DNA of 64,000 nucleotides from Halostagnicola sp. A-GB9-2. Lineage in GTDB: Archaea; Halobacteriota; Halobacteria; Halobacteriales; Natrialbaceae. Of this stretch, positions 1 to 8,800 are shown piece after piece (the first letter of the stretch is position 1; each line of letters starts with the position of its first letter). The translations under genes were made by a program, and so were the position numbers. The DNA is taken from assembly GCF_030068615.1 (NCBI RefSeq), contig NZ_JASJOC010000002.1:248001-312000 (forward strand), written 5' to 3'. The notes below the pieces were generated by a model. The model was not told where the DNA came from and did not search any database. It saw only the letters and a program-made list of their open reading frames with translations.

Positions 1-171
1 CGAAGAACGAGCCACATCACCGACTTCGACGGCGCTGGCAAACGACCGTACGTTTCACCTATTTTCACGTCATTTTTCGAGCGAGAGAGCGTCAAAGCTA
101 TCATTTGACTATCAGCAACAGTCCCTACAGAGTCCATAGGAAAGGGAGAACGATCGATATCTCTCGTTCGT

Positions 172-1749
172 ATGACCAACCACGGCAGGCGACGTATCCT
201 CAAGTACGCCGGGATCGCGGCAACAACTGGTGGGTTGTTCGCCACGACCGGCGCAGCTCGCAGTGACGCGGCTGGAACGAGCGAAGACGAATCCGGGTCA
301 GTGACGAGCGTCGATGGATGGTCGTCTCTTGGTGGTGGTCCGGGAAACAACGGGTACGTCCCAGAAACGGACGGGCCGGACGAGCCCGTCGTTGACTGGG
401 AGTACGACCACGGCGGCTCCGTCGCGATCGTTGACGGCATCGTCTTCTTGTCCACCGGCGGAGCCGTTCACGCGCTCGCGGCCGCTGACGGATCGCTCGA
501 GTGGAAAACACACGATCTCGGTGCCAGTGGAACGCCTGCGGTTACTGCCGACGGCGTCTACGTCGGCGGGGAACGCCTGACCAAGATTTCCCCGCGAAAC
601 GGGGACATCTGTTGTTACGCAGAACTCGAGTACGACAGGACGATTCCCGCTCCCGTCGTCGCGAACGATCTGGCATTCGTCGTCGCCGATGGCGTTCTCT
701 ACGCCGTAGACAGCCACGAGATGGAGGTCGAATGGGAGTTCGACCCAGAGGGCGATTCACTGTACGAACAACCGGTCGCGGTCGCCGACGGGGCGGTCTT
801 CGCCGTGAGCAAATCTCGAGTCTTCGCGCTCGAACTCGAGGACGGAACCGAACGGTGGACGATTGACGACCCGCCACGACAGGCGGACAGCTACTTTGCG
901 GAGCCGAACCCGAGACACGTCCGGTATCCGGTCGCAACCGACGACGTCGTCGCTGTCGGGACGGTCAATCCCGCCGGAGCGAGCATCTGGCAAAACGGGC
1001 AAATCGTCCTATTCGATACCGAAACCGGAAAAGAGCGAGTAAAGAGCGAAAGCCAGCCGCTCAAGCCCGCCCCGATCACTGAGGATCGGTTCTACGGGAT
1101 AGGGACCCACAGCGTTCGAGGGTACGACAGGGAGTCGGGGTCGCAAACGTGGGAGACGGATGTCTCGACGTATGTCGTTTCCTCGCTCGTCAGTAACGGA
1201 GACGCCGTTTTCGCCGGCCTGCAGGTCGACGGCGAGGTGTACGGTCCTGGCGAGGCTCCCGAGCCCGGAATCGGCGTCTACGCGTTCGACGATAGCGGAG
1301 AGACCTCGTGGAAAATCGAAACCGACGACGTTCCGACGGTCGCGCTCGCCGACGAGACGCTCTATGCCTGCACGGAGGAAACACTGGTCGCGATTCGGGC
1401 GGAGAGTAGCGAACTGGAGACGGACGATGAGGCAGAAATTAGGGACGAAGGTGATGAAAGCGAGAGCGAGGGGGACGGCGACACAGAGACTGGAGACGAG
1501 AACGCAGACGTCGAAGGCGGCGAGAATGCCGAAACGACGAACGAGTCGTCCGAATCCGAAGGTCCCGCTGACACCGACAGCGACGGGAACGGATCCGAGA
1601 CAGGCGGCGATAACGAATCGAATACGGGCGAAGATGGCGGTTCCGACGAAGCACCGGGATTCACCGCTGGCGCGGGAATCGCCGGCGGCGCGGTGGCACT
1701 CGAGTGGCTGCGTCGTCGCGTGAATGCGAACGAAAAGCCATCCGACTGA
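172..1749 (+). CDS. Secreted PQQ-like beta-propeller repeat protein with PGF-CTERM-like anchor
   Basis: This 525-residue protein begins with a Tat-type signal (two to three Arg followed by ILKYAG, then an Ala/Gly stretch, residues ~6-30). Residues ~50-410 carry repeated blade motifs such as VYAVD, VFALELEDG and LYAC typical of PQQ-like (YVTN/PQQ) beta-propellers. A long Asp/Glu/Ser/Gly-rich spacer (~415-495) follows, then Pro-Gly-Phe, a short hydrophobic segment and three Arg near the C-terminus, which resembles the PGF-CTERM signal cut by archaeosortase A. I infer a cell-surface-anchored propeller of unknown ligand; the absence of a recognisable dehydrogenase active site argues against a true quinoprotein. 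No operon partner is visible. Confidence 0.85.
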   Translation: MTNHGRRRILKYAGIAATTGGLFATTGAARSDAAGTSEDESGSVTSVDGWSSLGGGPGNNGYVPETDGPDEPVVDWEYDHGGSVAIVDGIVFLSTGGAVHALAAADGSLEWKTHDLGASGTPAVTADGVYVGGERLTKISPRNGDICCYAELEYDRTIPAPVVANDLAFVVADGVLYAVDSHEMEVEWEFDPEGDSLYEQPVAVADGAVFAVSKSRVFALELEDGTERWTIDDPPRQADSYFAEPNPRHVRYPVATDDVVAVGTVNPAGASIWQNGQIVLFDTETGKERVKSESQPLKPAPITEDRFYGIGTHSVRGYDRESGSQTWETDVSTYVVSSLVSNGDAVFAGLQVDGEVYGPGEAPEPGIGVYAFDDSGETSWKIETDDVPTVALADETLYACTEETLVAIRAESSELETDDEAEIRDEGDESESEGDGDTETGDENADVEGGENAETTNESSESEGPADTDSDGNGSETGGDNESNTGEDGGSDEAPGFTAGAGIAGGAVALEWLRRRVNANEKPSD

Positions 1750-1785
1750 TCACGAACTGTCGAACGGTCACGAACTGTCGAACGG
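1750..1785. repeat. Perfect 18-bp tandem duplication after the stop codon
   Basis: The unit tcacgaactgtcgaacgg occurs twice without a gap, starting right after the TGA of the propeller gene. It is one of several short tandem duplications found beside gene ends in this window. Confidence 0.85.
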
Positions 1786-1941
1786 ATTTCTCGATGCGCG
1801 TGCGCTGGAAGCCGAAACGGCGTCCCTTTCTCGGCCTCGAGCAGTGAGTCGTCCGTTCGGGGTCCAACCGGAAATCGTTGCACCGAACACTCGCTGAATT
1901 CTAGACGACTGCGGTCCCATTGGCCGCCGAAAGGGGAGAAT

Positions 1942-1955
1942 TATACTATATAAAG
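1942..1955 (+). promoter_or_regulatory. TATA-box region upstream of the COG1395-type regulator
   Basis: The AT-rich string tatactatataaag stands out in GC-rich sequence and fits an archaeal box A. A second TATA-like string (cttatgta, 2013-2020) lies about 25-30 bases before the ATG at 2044, which would make the transcript nearly leaderless from that start. Confidence 0.55.
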
Positions 1956-2043
1956 ATACTGCCGATATTTCGGAAAACCGCAATACGGAACGGATCCGTT
2001 AACGGGACAACGCTTATGTACAATGAGTCGCTTACTTTACCCC

Positions 2044-3015
2044 ATGTCCCGATCCGCACTGGTCGGTAACGTTACCGCGATGCTCGAGGACGCGGACTTT
2101 GTGGTCAGCGACCGGTGTGCGATTCGACCGAAGAGTTTCGATATCGCAGCACGCCGCGGCGAAGACCTGCTTCTCGTCAAGATCCTCGGCAACATCGACG
2201 CGTTCAATCGAGCGACCGGCCACGAGATGCAACGACTCGGAAACTACCTGCACGCGACGCCGCTGGTCATCGGCCTCCGGAGTCGCGACGAGGACCTCAA
2301 ACCCGACGTCGTCTACTTCCGTCACGGCGTTCCGGTCTTCAGTCCGGACACCGCCTACAACCTCTTTATCGAGGGCGTTCCGCCGCTGATTTACGCCGCA
2401 CCGGGAGGTCTGTACGTCAACATCGACGGCGACCTGCTCGCGGACGAGCGCGAAGACCGCGAGTGGAGCCTCGGCCGCCTCGCGAACGAACTCGGCGTCT
2501 CTCGGCGCACCGTCTCGAAGTACGAGGACGGGATGAACGCCTCCATCGAAGTCGCGATGGCCCTCGAGGACATCTTCACGTCGGAGCTTACCAGCCCCGT
2601 CGACGTCCTCGAGGGAGGAGAAGACGTCCACGAGAGCGATTCGACGCCGGAAGACCCGGCAGCTGATCCGGACGACGAAGAGGTCGTCGCCGTGCTCTCG
2701 AGAGCCGGGTACAGCGTCCACCCGACGCTTCGATCACCGTTCAAGGCGGTGAGCGAAGACGAGGACGAAAACGACAACGAGGTCGTCCTCACCGGCCACT
2801 CCGAGTTCACGAAAGCCGCCGAAAAGCGCGCCCGAATCATGAGTTCGATCGGACGGGTGACGCGAACCCAGTCCGTCTACGTCGTCGACAGAGCCAAGCG
2901 CGACTCCGTCAACGGCACCGCACTCGTCGAACGCGACGAACTCGAGGAACTGCGCGAAGCCGACGACCTACGTGACGTGATCCGCGACCGAGCGGAGCGC
3001 GAAGAGGTCGCCTGA
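2044..3015 (+). CDS. HTH-type transcriptional regulator (COG1395-like archaeal family)
   Basis: The product (323 residues from this start) has an N-terminal region that handles no obvious ligand motif, then a Cro/C1-type helix-turn-helix at about residues 143-175 ([20 protein letters not shown]). The C-terminal half is acidic and ends in a second compact region. This matches the conserved archaeal putative HTH regulator family usually named only by number. An in-frame ATG at 2023 would add seven residues; I prefer 2044 because a TATA-like string lies ~25-30 bases before it and the sequence from MSRSALVGN onward looks like the conserved N-terminus. It is monocistronic, with the mch gene 115 bases downstream carrying its own promoter-like sequence. 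Confidence 0.82.
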   Translation: MSRSALVGNVTAMLEDADFVVSDRCAIRPKSFDIAARRGEDLLLVKILGNIDAFNRATGHEMQRLGNYLHATPLVIGLRSRDEDLKPDVVYFRHGVPVFSPDTAYNLFIEGVPPLIYAAPGGLYVNIDGDLLADEREDREWSLGRLANELGVSRRTVSKYEDGMNASIEVAMALEDIFTSELTSPVDVLEGGEDVHESDSTPEDPAADPDDEEVVAVLSRAGYSVHPTLRSPFKAVSEDEDENDNEVVLTGHSEFTKAAEKRARIMSSIGRVTRTQSVYVVDRAKRDSVNGTALVERDELEELREADDLRDVIRDRAEREEVA

Positions 3016-3130
3016 TTCGACGCCGGCCATTCCCGAGAACGATCTATTCTAGCCGAACGCAAGACGCGCGTCAGCCGGAACGCAGTTCGGACTGACAAAC
3101 TGTTTTAGGGAGGCTGGCGAAGCGACTCCC

Positions 3131-4063
3131 ATGGAGAGTCTTAACCGAATGGCGATCGAGCTCGTCGACGAAGCTCTCGAGTACGCCGAGGAGCTGAATA
3201 TCGGCGGCTACGACCTCGAGAACGAGTCGACCGTGCTCGATTTCGGCGTCGAGTTCGACGGCGGGATCGAAGCGGGACTGTTGCTGACCGAAATTCAGAC
3301 CGCCGGACTGGCGACCCCGAGCAACGAACTGGGCGAGGTCGACGGCGCACCGATTCCCTACATCGATCTATCGACCGATCAGCCAGCACTCGCACTCCTG
3401 TGTTCACAGAAGGCGAGCTGGGAGCTCACGACCGAGGATTTCGAAGGCCTCGGGAGCGGCCCCGCTCGAGCGCTGGTCGCCGAAGAAACCGAGTTCCGGC
3501 AGATGGGCTACACCGACGCGTTCGATCTCACGGCGCTCGCCGTCGAAACCGACGAACCACCGACCGAGGCCGCGGCGGCGCAGGTCGCCGACTTCGCGGA
3601 GGTCGAAACCAGCGGCGTCTTCCTGCTCGCGTACTCGACCGGAAGCATCGTGGGTAGCGTGACGAGCGCGGCCAGAGCGGCCGAACTGGCGACGTTCCGG
3701 CTCACCGAACTGGGGTACGATCCTCGAGATATCGTCTCCGCGACGGGACGAGCGCCGGTCGCGCCGGTCGCTGAGGACGAACGCGAGGCGATCGCCCGGA
3801 CGAACGACGCGATTGCCTATGGCGGAACGGCCCACCTCGTTGTTCGAGAGGATTCGGAGGTCTTCGAGCACGTTCCCTCGACAGCCGCCGACGATCACGG
3901 TCGTCCGTTCGCCGAAATCTTCGACGACCTCGACTGGGAGTTCTCCGAGGTTCCCGCCGATCTGTTCGCGCCCGGCAAGGTGACGATCGACGTGCTCGGC
4001 GGCCCCACCTACGTCGTCGGCGAGACGAACGAGTCGCTGCTCGCCGAATCGTTCGATCTGTAG
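3131..4063 (+). CDS. mch: Methenyltetrahydromethanopterin cyclohydrolase
   Basis: The 310-residue protein matches Mch over its whole length: the N-terminal MESLNRMAIELVDEALEYAEEL helix, the GIEAGLLLTEIQTAGLA segment, PIPYIDL, the SGPARAL motif and the C-terminal KVTIDVLGGPTYVVG stretch. Mch interconverts methenyl- and formyl-tetrahydropterin in C1 metabolism. Haloarchaea are not methanogens, so the enzyme more likely serves a biosynthetic C1 pathway with folate or a modified pterin; that part is inference. A TATA-like gttttag (3102-3108) sits ~25 bases before the ATG, predicting a leaderless mRNA. The next gene starts two bases after the stop and is probably cotranscribed. Confidence 0.95.
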   Translation: MESLNRMAIELVDEALEYAEELNIGGYDLENESTVLDFGVEFDGGIEAGLLLTEIQTAGLATPSNELGEVDGAPIPYIDLSTDQPALALLCSQKASWELTTEDFEGLGSGPARALVAEETEFRQMGYTDAFDLTALAVETDEPPTEAAAAQVADFAEVETSGVFLLAYSTGSIVGSVTSAARAAELATFRLTELGYDPRDIVSATGRAPVAPVAEDEREAIARTNDAIAYGGTAHLVVREDSEVFEHVPSTAADDHGRPFAEIFDDLDWEFSEVPADLFAPGKVTIDVLGGPTYVVGETNESLLAESFDL

Positions 4064-4065
4064 CC

Positions 4066-4521
4066 GTGCGATTCAAACCCGTCCCCGAACCGCCCGACAC
4101 GCTCGAGGAACTCGAGTCGATTCGAGCGGCGGTCCCGGCGACTCCCGACGAGAACGTCGATTGCTGCGCTCGATTGATCGGGCACAGTCACGTCTCCGAC
4201 CGCGACGAGGCGGCGGACTGGTTGACGTTTCTCCGGGCGCTCGAGCTAGCGACCAACGGCTCCGTGGGATTCGCTCGAACGCCGCGAGATATCGACGCCG
4301 GGCATCTTCAAGCGGCGTTTCGGGAGCGGGTTGCCGGTGCGGACGCCGTCCTCGAGTATCTCGAAACGACGGATCGACCGCTCGAGGTTCGGGAGGTGAG
4401 CACCCAACTTCGAGGGCGAACCACCGTCGAAGAACCACTCGAGCGCGCGGAACGACTCCTCGACTGGGCGGCCCTCCTCGGGATCGTCGACGATGAGGAA
4501 GGCGGATACCGGCCGCGGTAA
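4066..4521 (+). CDS. Haloarchaeal hypothetical protein
   Basis: This 151-residue acidic protein starts with GTG two bases after the mch stop codon, so it is likely in the same transcript. It is mostly helical. The C-terminal part (LEVREVSTQLRGRTTVEEPLERAERLLDWAALLGIV) reads like a winged-helix-type fold, which suggests a small DNA- or protein-binding role. I do not recognise a named family, and no catalytic motif is visible. Confidence 0.75.
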   Translation: MRFKPVPEPPDTLEELESIRAAVPATPDENVDCCARLIGHSHVSDRDEAADWLTFLRALELATNGSVGFARTPRDIDAGHLQAAFRERVAGADAVLEYLETTDRPLEVREVSTQLRGRTTVEEPLERAERLLDWAALLGIVDDEEGGYRPR

Positions 4522-4558
4522 CTACTTTTTTACGGGCTCGCCGAAAACGCCGATATCG

Positions 4559-5245
4559 ATGAGTGACGCGATCGAAACGGTCTGTTTCGACCTCGACGAT
4601 ACGCTCTGTACGTACACCCAGCGGAGCGAGGACGTTCTCGAGGCGGCGTTCGCTCGAGCGGGAGTCGAGCCGCTGTTTCCGATCGGGGCGTATCACGACC
4701 GATACAGGAACTACCTCGAGGAGAGCGACGGGATCGGAGCGCTCCGGCGAGCGTGTTTCGCCGATCTCGCCGCCGATTCGGGACGGGATCCGGAGACGGG
4801 TCGTGCGGTTGCGGACGCGTTCGCAAGCATCCGTGATCAGACGAGCGTCGATCTCCTCCCGGGTGCCAGCGCCGCGGTAGAGGCGCTTGAGGCCGAGTAC
4901 AGGCTCGGGCTGATAACCAACGGCGCACCCGGGATGCAACGGGCGAAACTCGAGGCCATCGGTCTCGAAGACGCCTTCGAAACGGTCGTCTACGCGGGTC
5001 ACGAGACGCGAGCCAAACCCGATCCCGAGCCGTTTGAAGTCGCTCTCGAGGCACTCGAGGCCGACCCGGAACGGAGCGCCTACGTCGGGAACTCTCTCGA
5101 GTCGGACGTCGGCGGCGCACGCGCTGCGGGAATGCGGGCGGTGTGGGTACCGACGGACGGCGCGAGTCGAACAACATCGGAGCCGGAGCCGACGCCCGAC
5201 TACGTCCTCGAATCGCTCGAGGAACTGCGAACGACCCTCCGGTAG
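4559..5245 (+). CDS. HAD-family hydrolase
   Basis: The 228-residue protein shows HAD motif I (CFDLDDTLC, residues ~9-17), motif II near LGLITNGAP, motif III Lys in RAKPDPEPF and motif IV YVGNSLESDVGGARAAG. These define a Mg-dependent phosphatase-like enzyme of the YjjG/phosphoglycolate phosphatase type, acting in the cytoplasm on an unknown phosphorylated metabolite. The reading frame is open back to 4493, but the ATG at 4559 is chosen because it begins right before the conserved motif I and does not overlap the upstream gene. It follows the mch pair in the same direction with a 37-base gap. Confidence 0.9.
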   Translation: MSDAIETVCFDLDDTLCTYTQRSEDVLEAAFARAGVEPLFPIGAYHDRYRNYLEESDGIGALRRACFADLAADSGRDPETGRAVADAFASIRDQTSVDLLPGASAAVEALEAEYRLGLITNGAPGMQRAKLEAIGLEDAFETVVYAGHETRAKPDPEPFEVALEALEADPERSAYVGNSLESDVGGARAAGMRAVWVPTDGASRTTSEPEPTPDYVLESLEELRTTLR

Positions 5246-5305
5246 CGGCTACCTTCTCGGGACCGAGTCGGCCCGTTTTTGTCCGCGGCGCTCGATGTCG
5301 AGACG

Positions 5306-5683
5306 ATGACCGACCGCGCGATCAATTTCAGCGCACTCCTCGCGGAGGTACGGGCGTTCGATGAAGACGGCGAGTCGAACGGCCTGGTGACCGTGACGGG
5401 AGCCGATCCGTTCGCCGTCTGTCGCTCGTTATTCCAGCGAGTCGGCGGCCAGGTAGAGACGGCTCGCTGCGAGTTCGTGATGAGTCACAACGCCCGGCGA
5501 GACCTCGAGCGCACGCTCGCGAATCGAGAGCCGTCGGCCGTTACCGAGCCGTTTCTCGAGCGGCAGATCCGAACGGACGTATCGATGCCCGACGACGTGA
5601 TTTTGTTTGCGGATCCCGATGCGGTTACGCTCGGTGGAACGGTGCTCGAGGCGGATGCCATCGGAATTGCCTCGATAAATTGA
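5306..5683 (+). CDS. Small haloarchaeal hypothetical protein
   Basis: The 125-residue product (MTDRAINFSALLAEVRAF...) has an alpha/beta look, with a C-terminal segment MPDDVILFADPDAVTLGG. I do not recognise a family. The ATG at 5306 is chosen over an upstream one at 5279 because the earlier start would lie almost in the HAD gene tail and adds residues without pattern. It is the last gene of the same-strand run that starts at mch. A 174-base AT-rich gap follows. Confidence 0.65.
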   Translation: MTDRAINFSALLAEVRAFDEDGESNGLVTVTGADPFAVCRSLFQRVGGQVETARCEFVMSHNARRDLERTLANREPSAVTEPFLERQIRTDVSMPDDVILFADPDAVTLGGTVLEADAIGIASIN

Positions 5684-5812
5684 TACGTTCTACAGCCTGA
5701 TTGACGCGTCTGTCGTTGCGTATCGTGACAAACGGTGAATCCGGTATAATTCCTCTGCAGAAGCAATATAAGCTATTGAAACCGATTATATTGTTTGATG
5801 AATGTTTGTCCA

Positions 5813-5825
5813 TAATATATTTATA
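5813..5825 (+). promoter_or_regulatory. TATA box of the large cupredoxin/ThuA/dehydrogenase gene
   Basis: The string taatatatttata lies 33-45 bases before the ATG at 5858, within an unusually AT-rich tract (about 5730-5850). An alternative ATG at 5828 directly abuts the box and would fall upstream of the likely transcription start, so this site argues for 5858. Confidence 0.65.
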
Positions 5826-5857
5826 GGATGTTATTATTGGTTATGGTGTGTGTTGGC

Positions 5858-8800
5858 ATGAGTGATACAAGAGACCGCGAACGGAAAATTCGCCTGAATA
5901 GGCGGCTGTTCATGCAAGCGACGGGCGGGGCTGGCGTCGCTGGACTCATCGGGATAAGCGGACAGGCCGGAGCGCAGGCCGAGAACGTGATCGAGCTCGA
6001 GTCGATAGAAATTGGTGGCGGTCACGGCGGAGGACCGCCGGACCACGCAGGACCGCCGGACCATGCGAACGGACAGGGACCACCCGACCACGCGGGCCCA
6101 CCGGACCACGCAGGGCCGCCGGGTCACGGCGACTGTGAGTACGCGTGGATCGGCGTTTCGCCGACGGAGATAGAAGATGAACGGAACCCGACGCTCTCGT
6201 TGGTTGCGGGTGAAGCGTACACCCTCGAGTGGACGAACACCGACGGCGAGTACCACAACTTCGTCATCGAGGACGACGACGGCAACGAACTTCTCGCGTC
6301 CGATGGTGTTTCTGAGGAAGGTCAGATGGAGACTGTCGAATTCACCGCAACCGACGAGATGGCCGCGTATTTCTGCGACCCACACCCCGACGAGATGCGG
6401 GGGGCGATCGAAGTCGGTGAACCGGCCGTCTTCGAAGTGAGCGACCTCGATCCGACCGATATCACCGTTACTCGAGGCGACCCAATCGACGTCAGCGCGA
6501 CGATCACTAACACCGGTAGCAATTACGGGGCACAGACGATCGAGTACCGCATCAATGGCGATACGATCACAGGTGATCCCCTCACGCTCGAGGCAGACGA
6601 AGACGCGACGATTTCGTTTGAGGACGTGGATACGACCGACCTACCTGCAGAAGAGTATACCCACTCCATCGCGAGCGACGACGACGAGGCGTCAGGAACG
6701 CTCACGGTCGAACCGTCGGAGGAGGACGAGGTCAACGTGCTGGTTTTCTCGGTCACGGACGAATTCAGGCACGATATCATCGAGTTCGGGAACGAGCAAA
6801 TTCAGGCGATGGACGACCAGATCGCCGCCGAAACCGGCGCCGAGGAGGTTACGGTCGACGTGATCGACGACCCAGACGGTGACGCCTCCGCGTTCCCTTC
6901 GGCTGTCGATGAGCTCGAGCAGTACGATACGATCGTCTGGAACAGTACCACCGGAAGCGTTCTGGACGCCGATCAGCGTGACGCATTCGAGCAGTACATC
7001 CAGTCCGGCGGCGGGTACGCCGGGATCCACGCCGCGTCCGACACGCACTACGATTGGGAGTGGTACGGCGATCTGGTGGGCGCGTATTTCGACGGCCACC
7101 CAGAGAATCAGGAGGGCGAAGTCGCCGTCGAGGACCGGGTCCATCCGTCCACACAACACCTGCCGGCGCGGTGGGAGGTTTACGACGAGTACTACGACTT
7201 CGATCGGAACCCCCGCGGCGACGTACACGTCCTCGCGACGCTGGACGAGGACAGCTACGACGGCGCTGAAATGAGTCGCGCCGATCACCCGATCGCCTGG
7301 TGTCACCGGTATCAGGGCGGGCGGTCGTGGTACACCGGCCTCGGTCACACCGAAGAGGTGTTCGAGGACGAGGACTTCCTCGAGCACGTGCTGTACGGAA
7401 TACTGTGGTCGGGCGACTTCGTCGAGGGTGATAGCTCCCCGACGGTGTGGGATTCGTACGATCGGGTCGAACTCACCAACGAGGTGGACGCCCCGATGTC
7501 AATGACGATCGCACCCGACGGGCGCGCGTTCGTCATCCAACGCCACGAGGACGTCGTGGCCATCGATCCGGACACTCACGAGGTCACCACCGCGCTCGAG
7601 CGGGAGTTCTACAGCGGTCACGAGGACGGCGGCCTCGGCGCGGCGTTCGATCCGAATTTCGAAGACACCGGCTGGCTATACCTCTACTACTCGCCGGTTG
7701 ACGACGAGCTCGACCCAGACGACGAGATGCCGTACAACTTGCTGTCTCGGTTCGAGGTCGACGGCGACCAGATCGACCCGGATTCGGAGGTCGAATTACT
7801 TCGGGTCCACCAGCAACGAGAGGAGTGCTGTCACTCCGCCGGCGAAATCCAGTTTGGACCGGACGGTCACCTTTATCTGTCGACGGGCGACAACGTCACG
7901 CCCTTTGAGTCGGACGGGTTCACGCCGATCGACGAGACGAGCACCGACCCCAATATCGCCGACGCACAGGGAACGTCCGGCGATTCGTCGGATCTCCGAG
8001 GGAACATCCTGCGGATCACCCCCAAAGACGACGGTTCGTACTCGATTCCCGACGACAACCTGTTTACCGAAGCGCAGGGATACGAGGACGAACTCGAGGA
8101 GGGGCTGGTCCGGCCGGAGATATACGCGATGGGCTTTCGGAACCCATTCCGGTTCAGCGTCGACGAGGAGACGGGGTGGACGTACATGGCGGATTACGGC
8201 CCCGACTCCAACGAGTGGGGCGACGACCGCGGTCCGATCGGCATCCGCGAGTACAACCAGATCCGCGAGGCCGGCAACTGGGGCTGGCCGTTCGTTCGCG
8301 GACCGGGATACCCCTACTACGAGTACGACTTCGCCGCCGGCGAGTCCGGCGAGCCGTTCGACCCAGATGGCCCGATCAACGATTCGGTGAACAACGACGG
8401 GCTCGAGCAACTGCCGCCGGTTGAAGAATCGACGTTTTACGTTCCGCAGGGCAGCTGGGACGACTACCTCGACGCACCAGAGGACGGCATCTGGGACGTA
8501 CCAGAGCAGGCACCCCATCCCGAGGTATCCGACGGGGCGCCGAACGGCGGTCCGCTGGTTCGACTCGATGACGACCGTGCGGATACCGCACTTCCCGATT
8601 ACTTCGACGGCAAGTGGTTCATCGGCGAGTGGAACAACGGCAACTTCCACGTCGTCTCGTTCGACGACGATGGCGAGTTACTCGAGATCTCGCCGTTCCT
8701 CCCGGAGTTGGACCTAGAGAGCCCGCACGACATGGAGATCGGACCGGACGGTCGGTTCCACTATATCGAGTGGGGAGCCGGATTCGATGGTGACGGCCCC

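Noticed and set aside
4493-4558. Upstream extension of the HAD hydrolase.
   Set aside because: It would overlap the preceding gene and adds residues before the conserved motif I; ATG at 4559 fits the family.
6013-6132. Short repeated DNA near the start of the large secreted protein as a possible repeat array.
   Set aside because: The repetition is in frame and encodes GPPDHA units with varied codons; it is a protein linker, not a DNA array.
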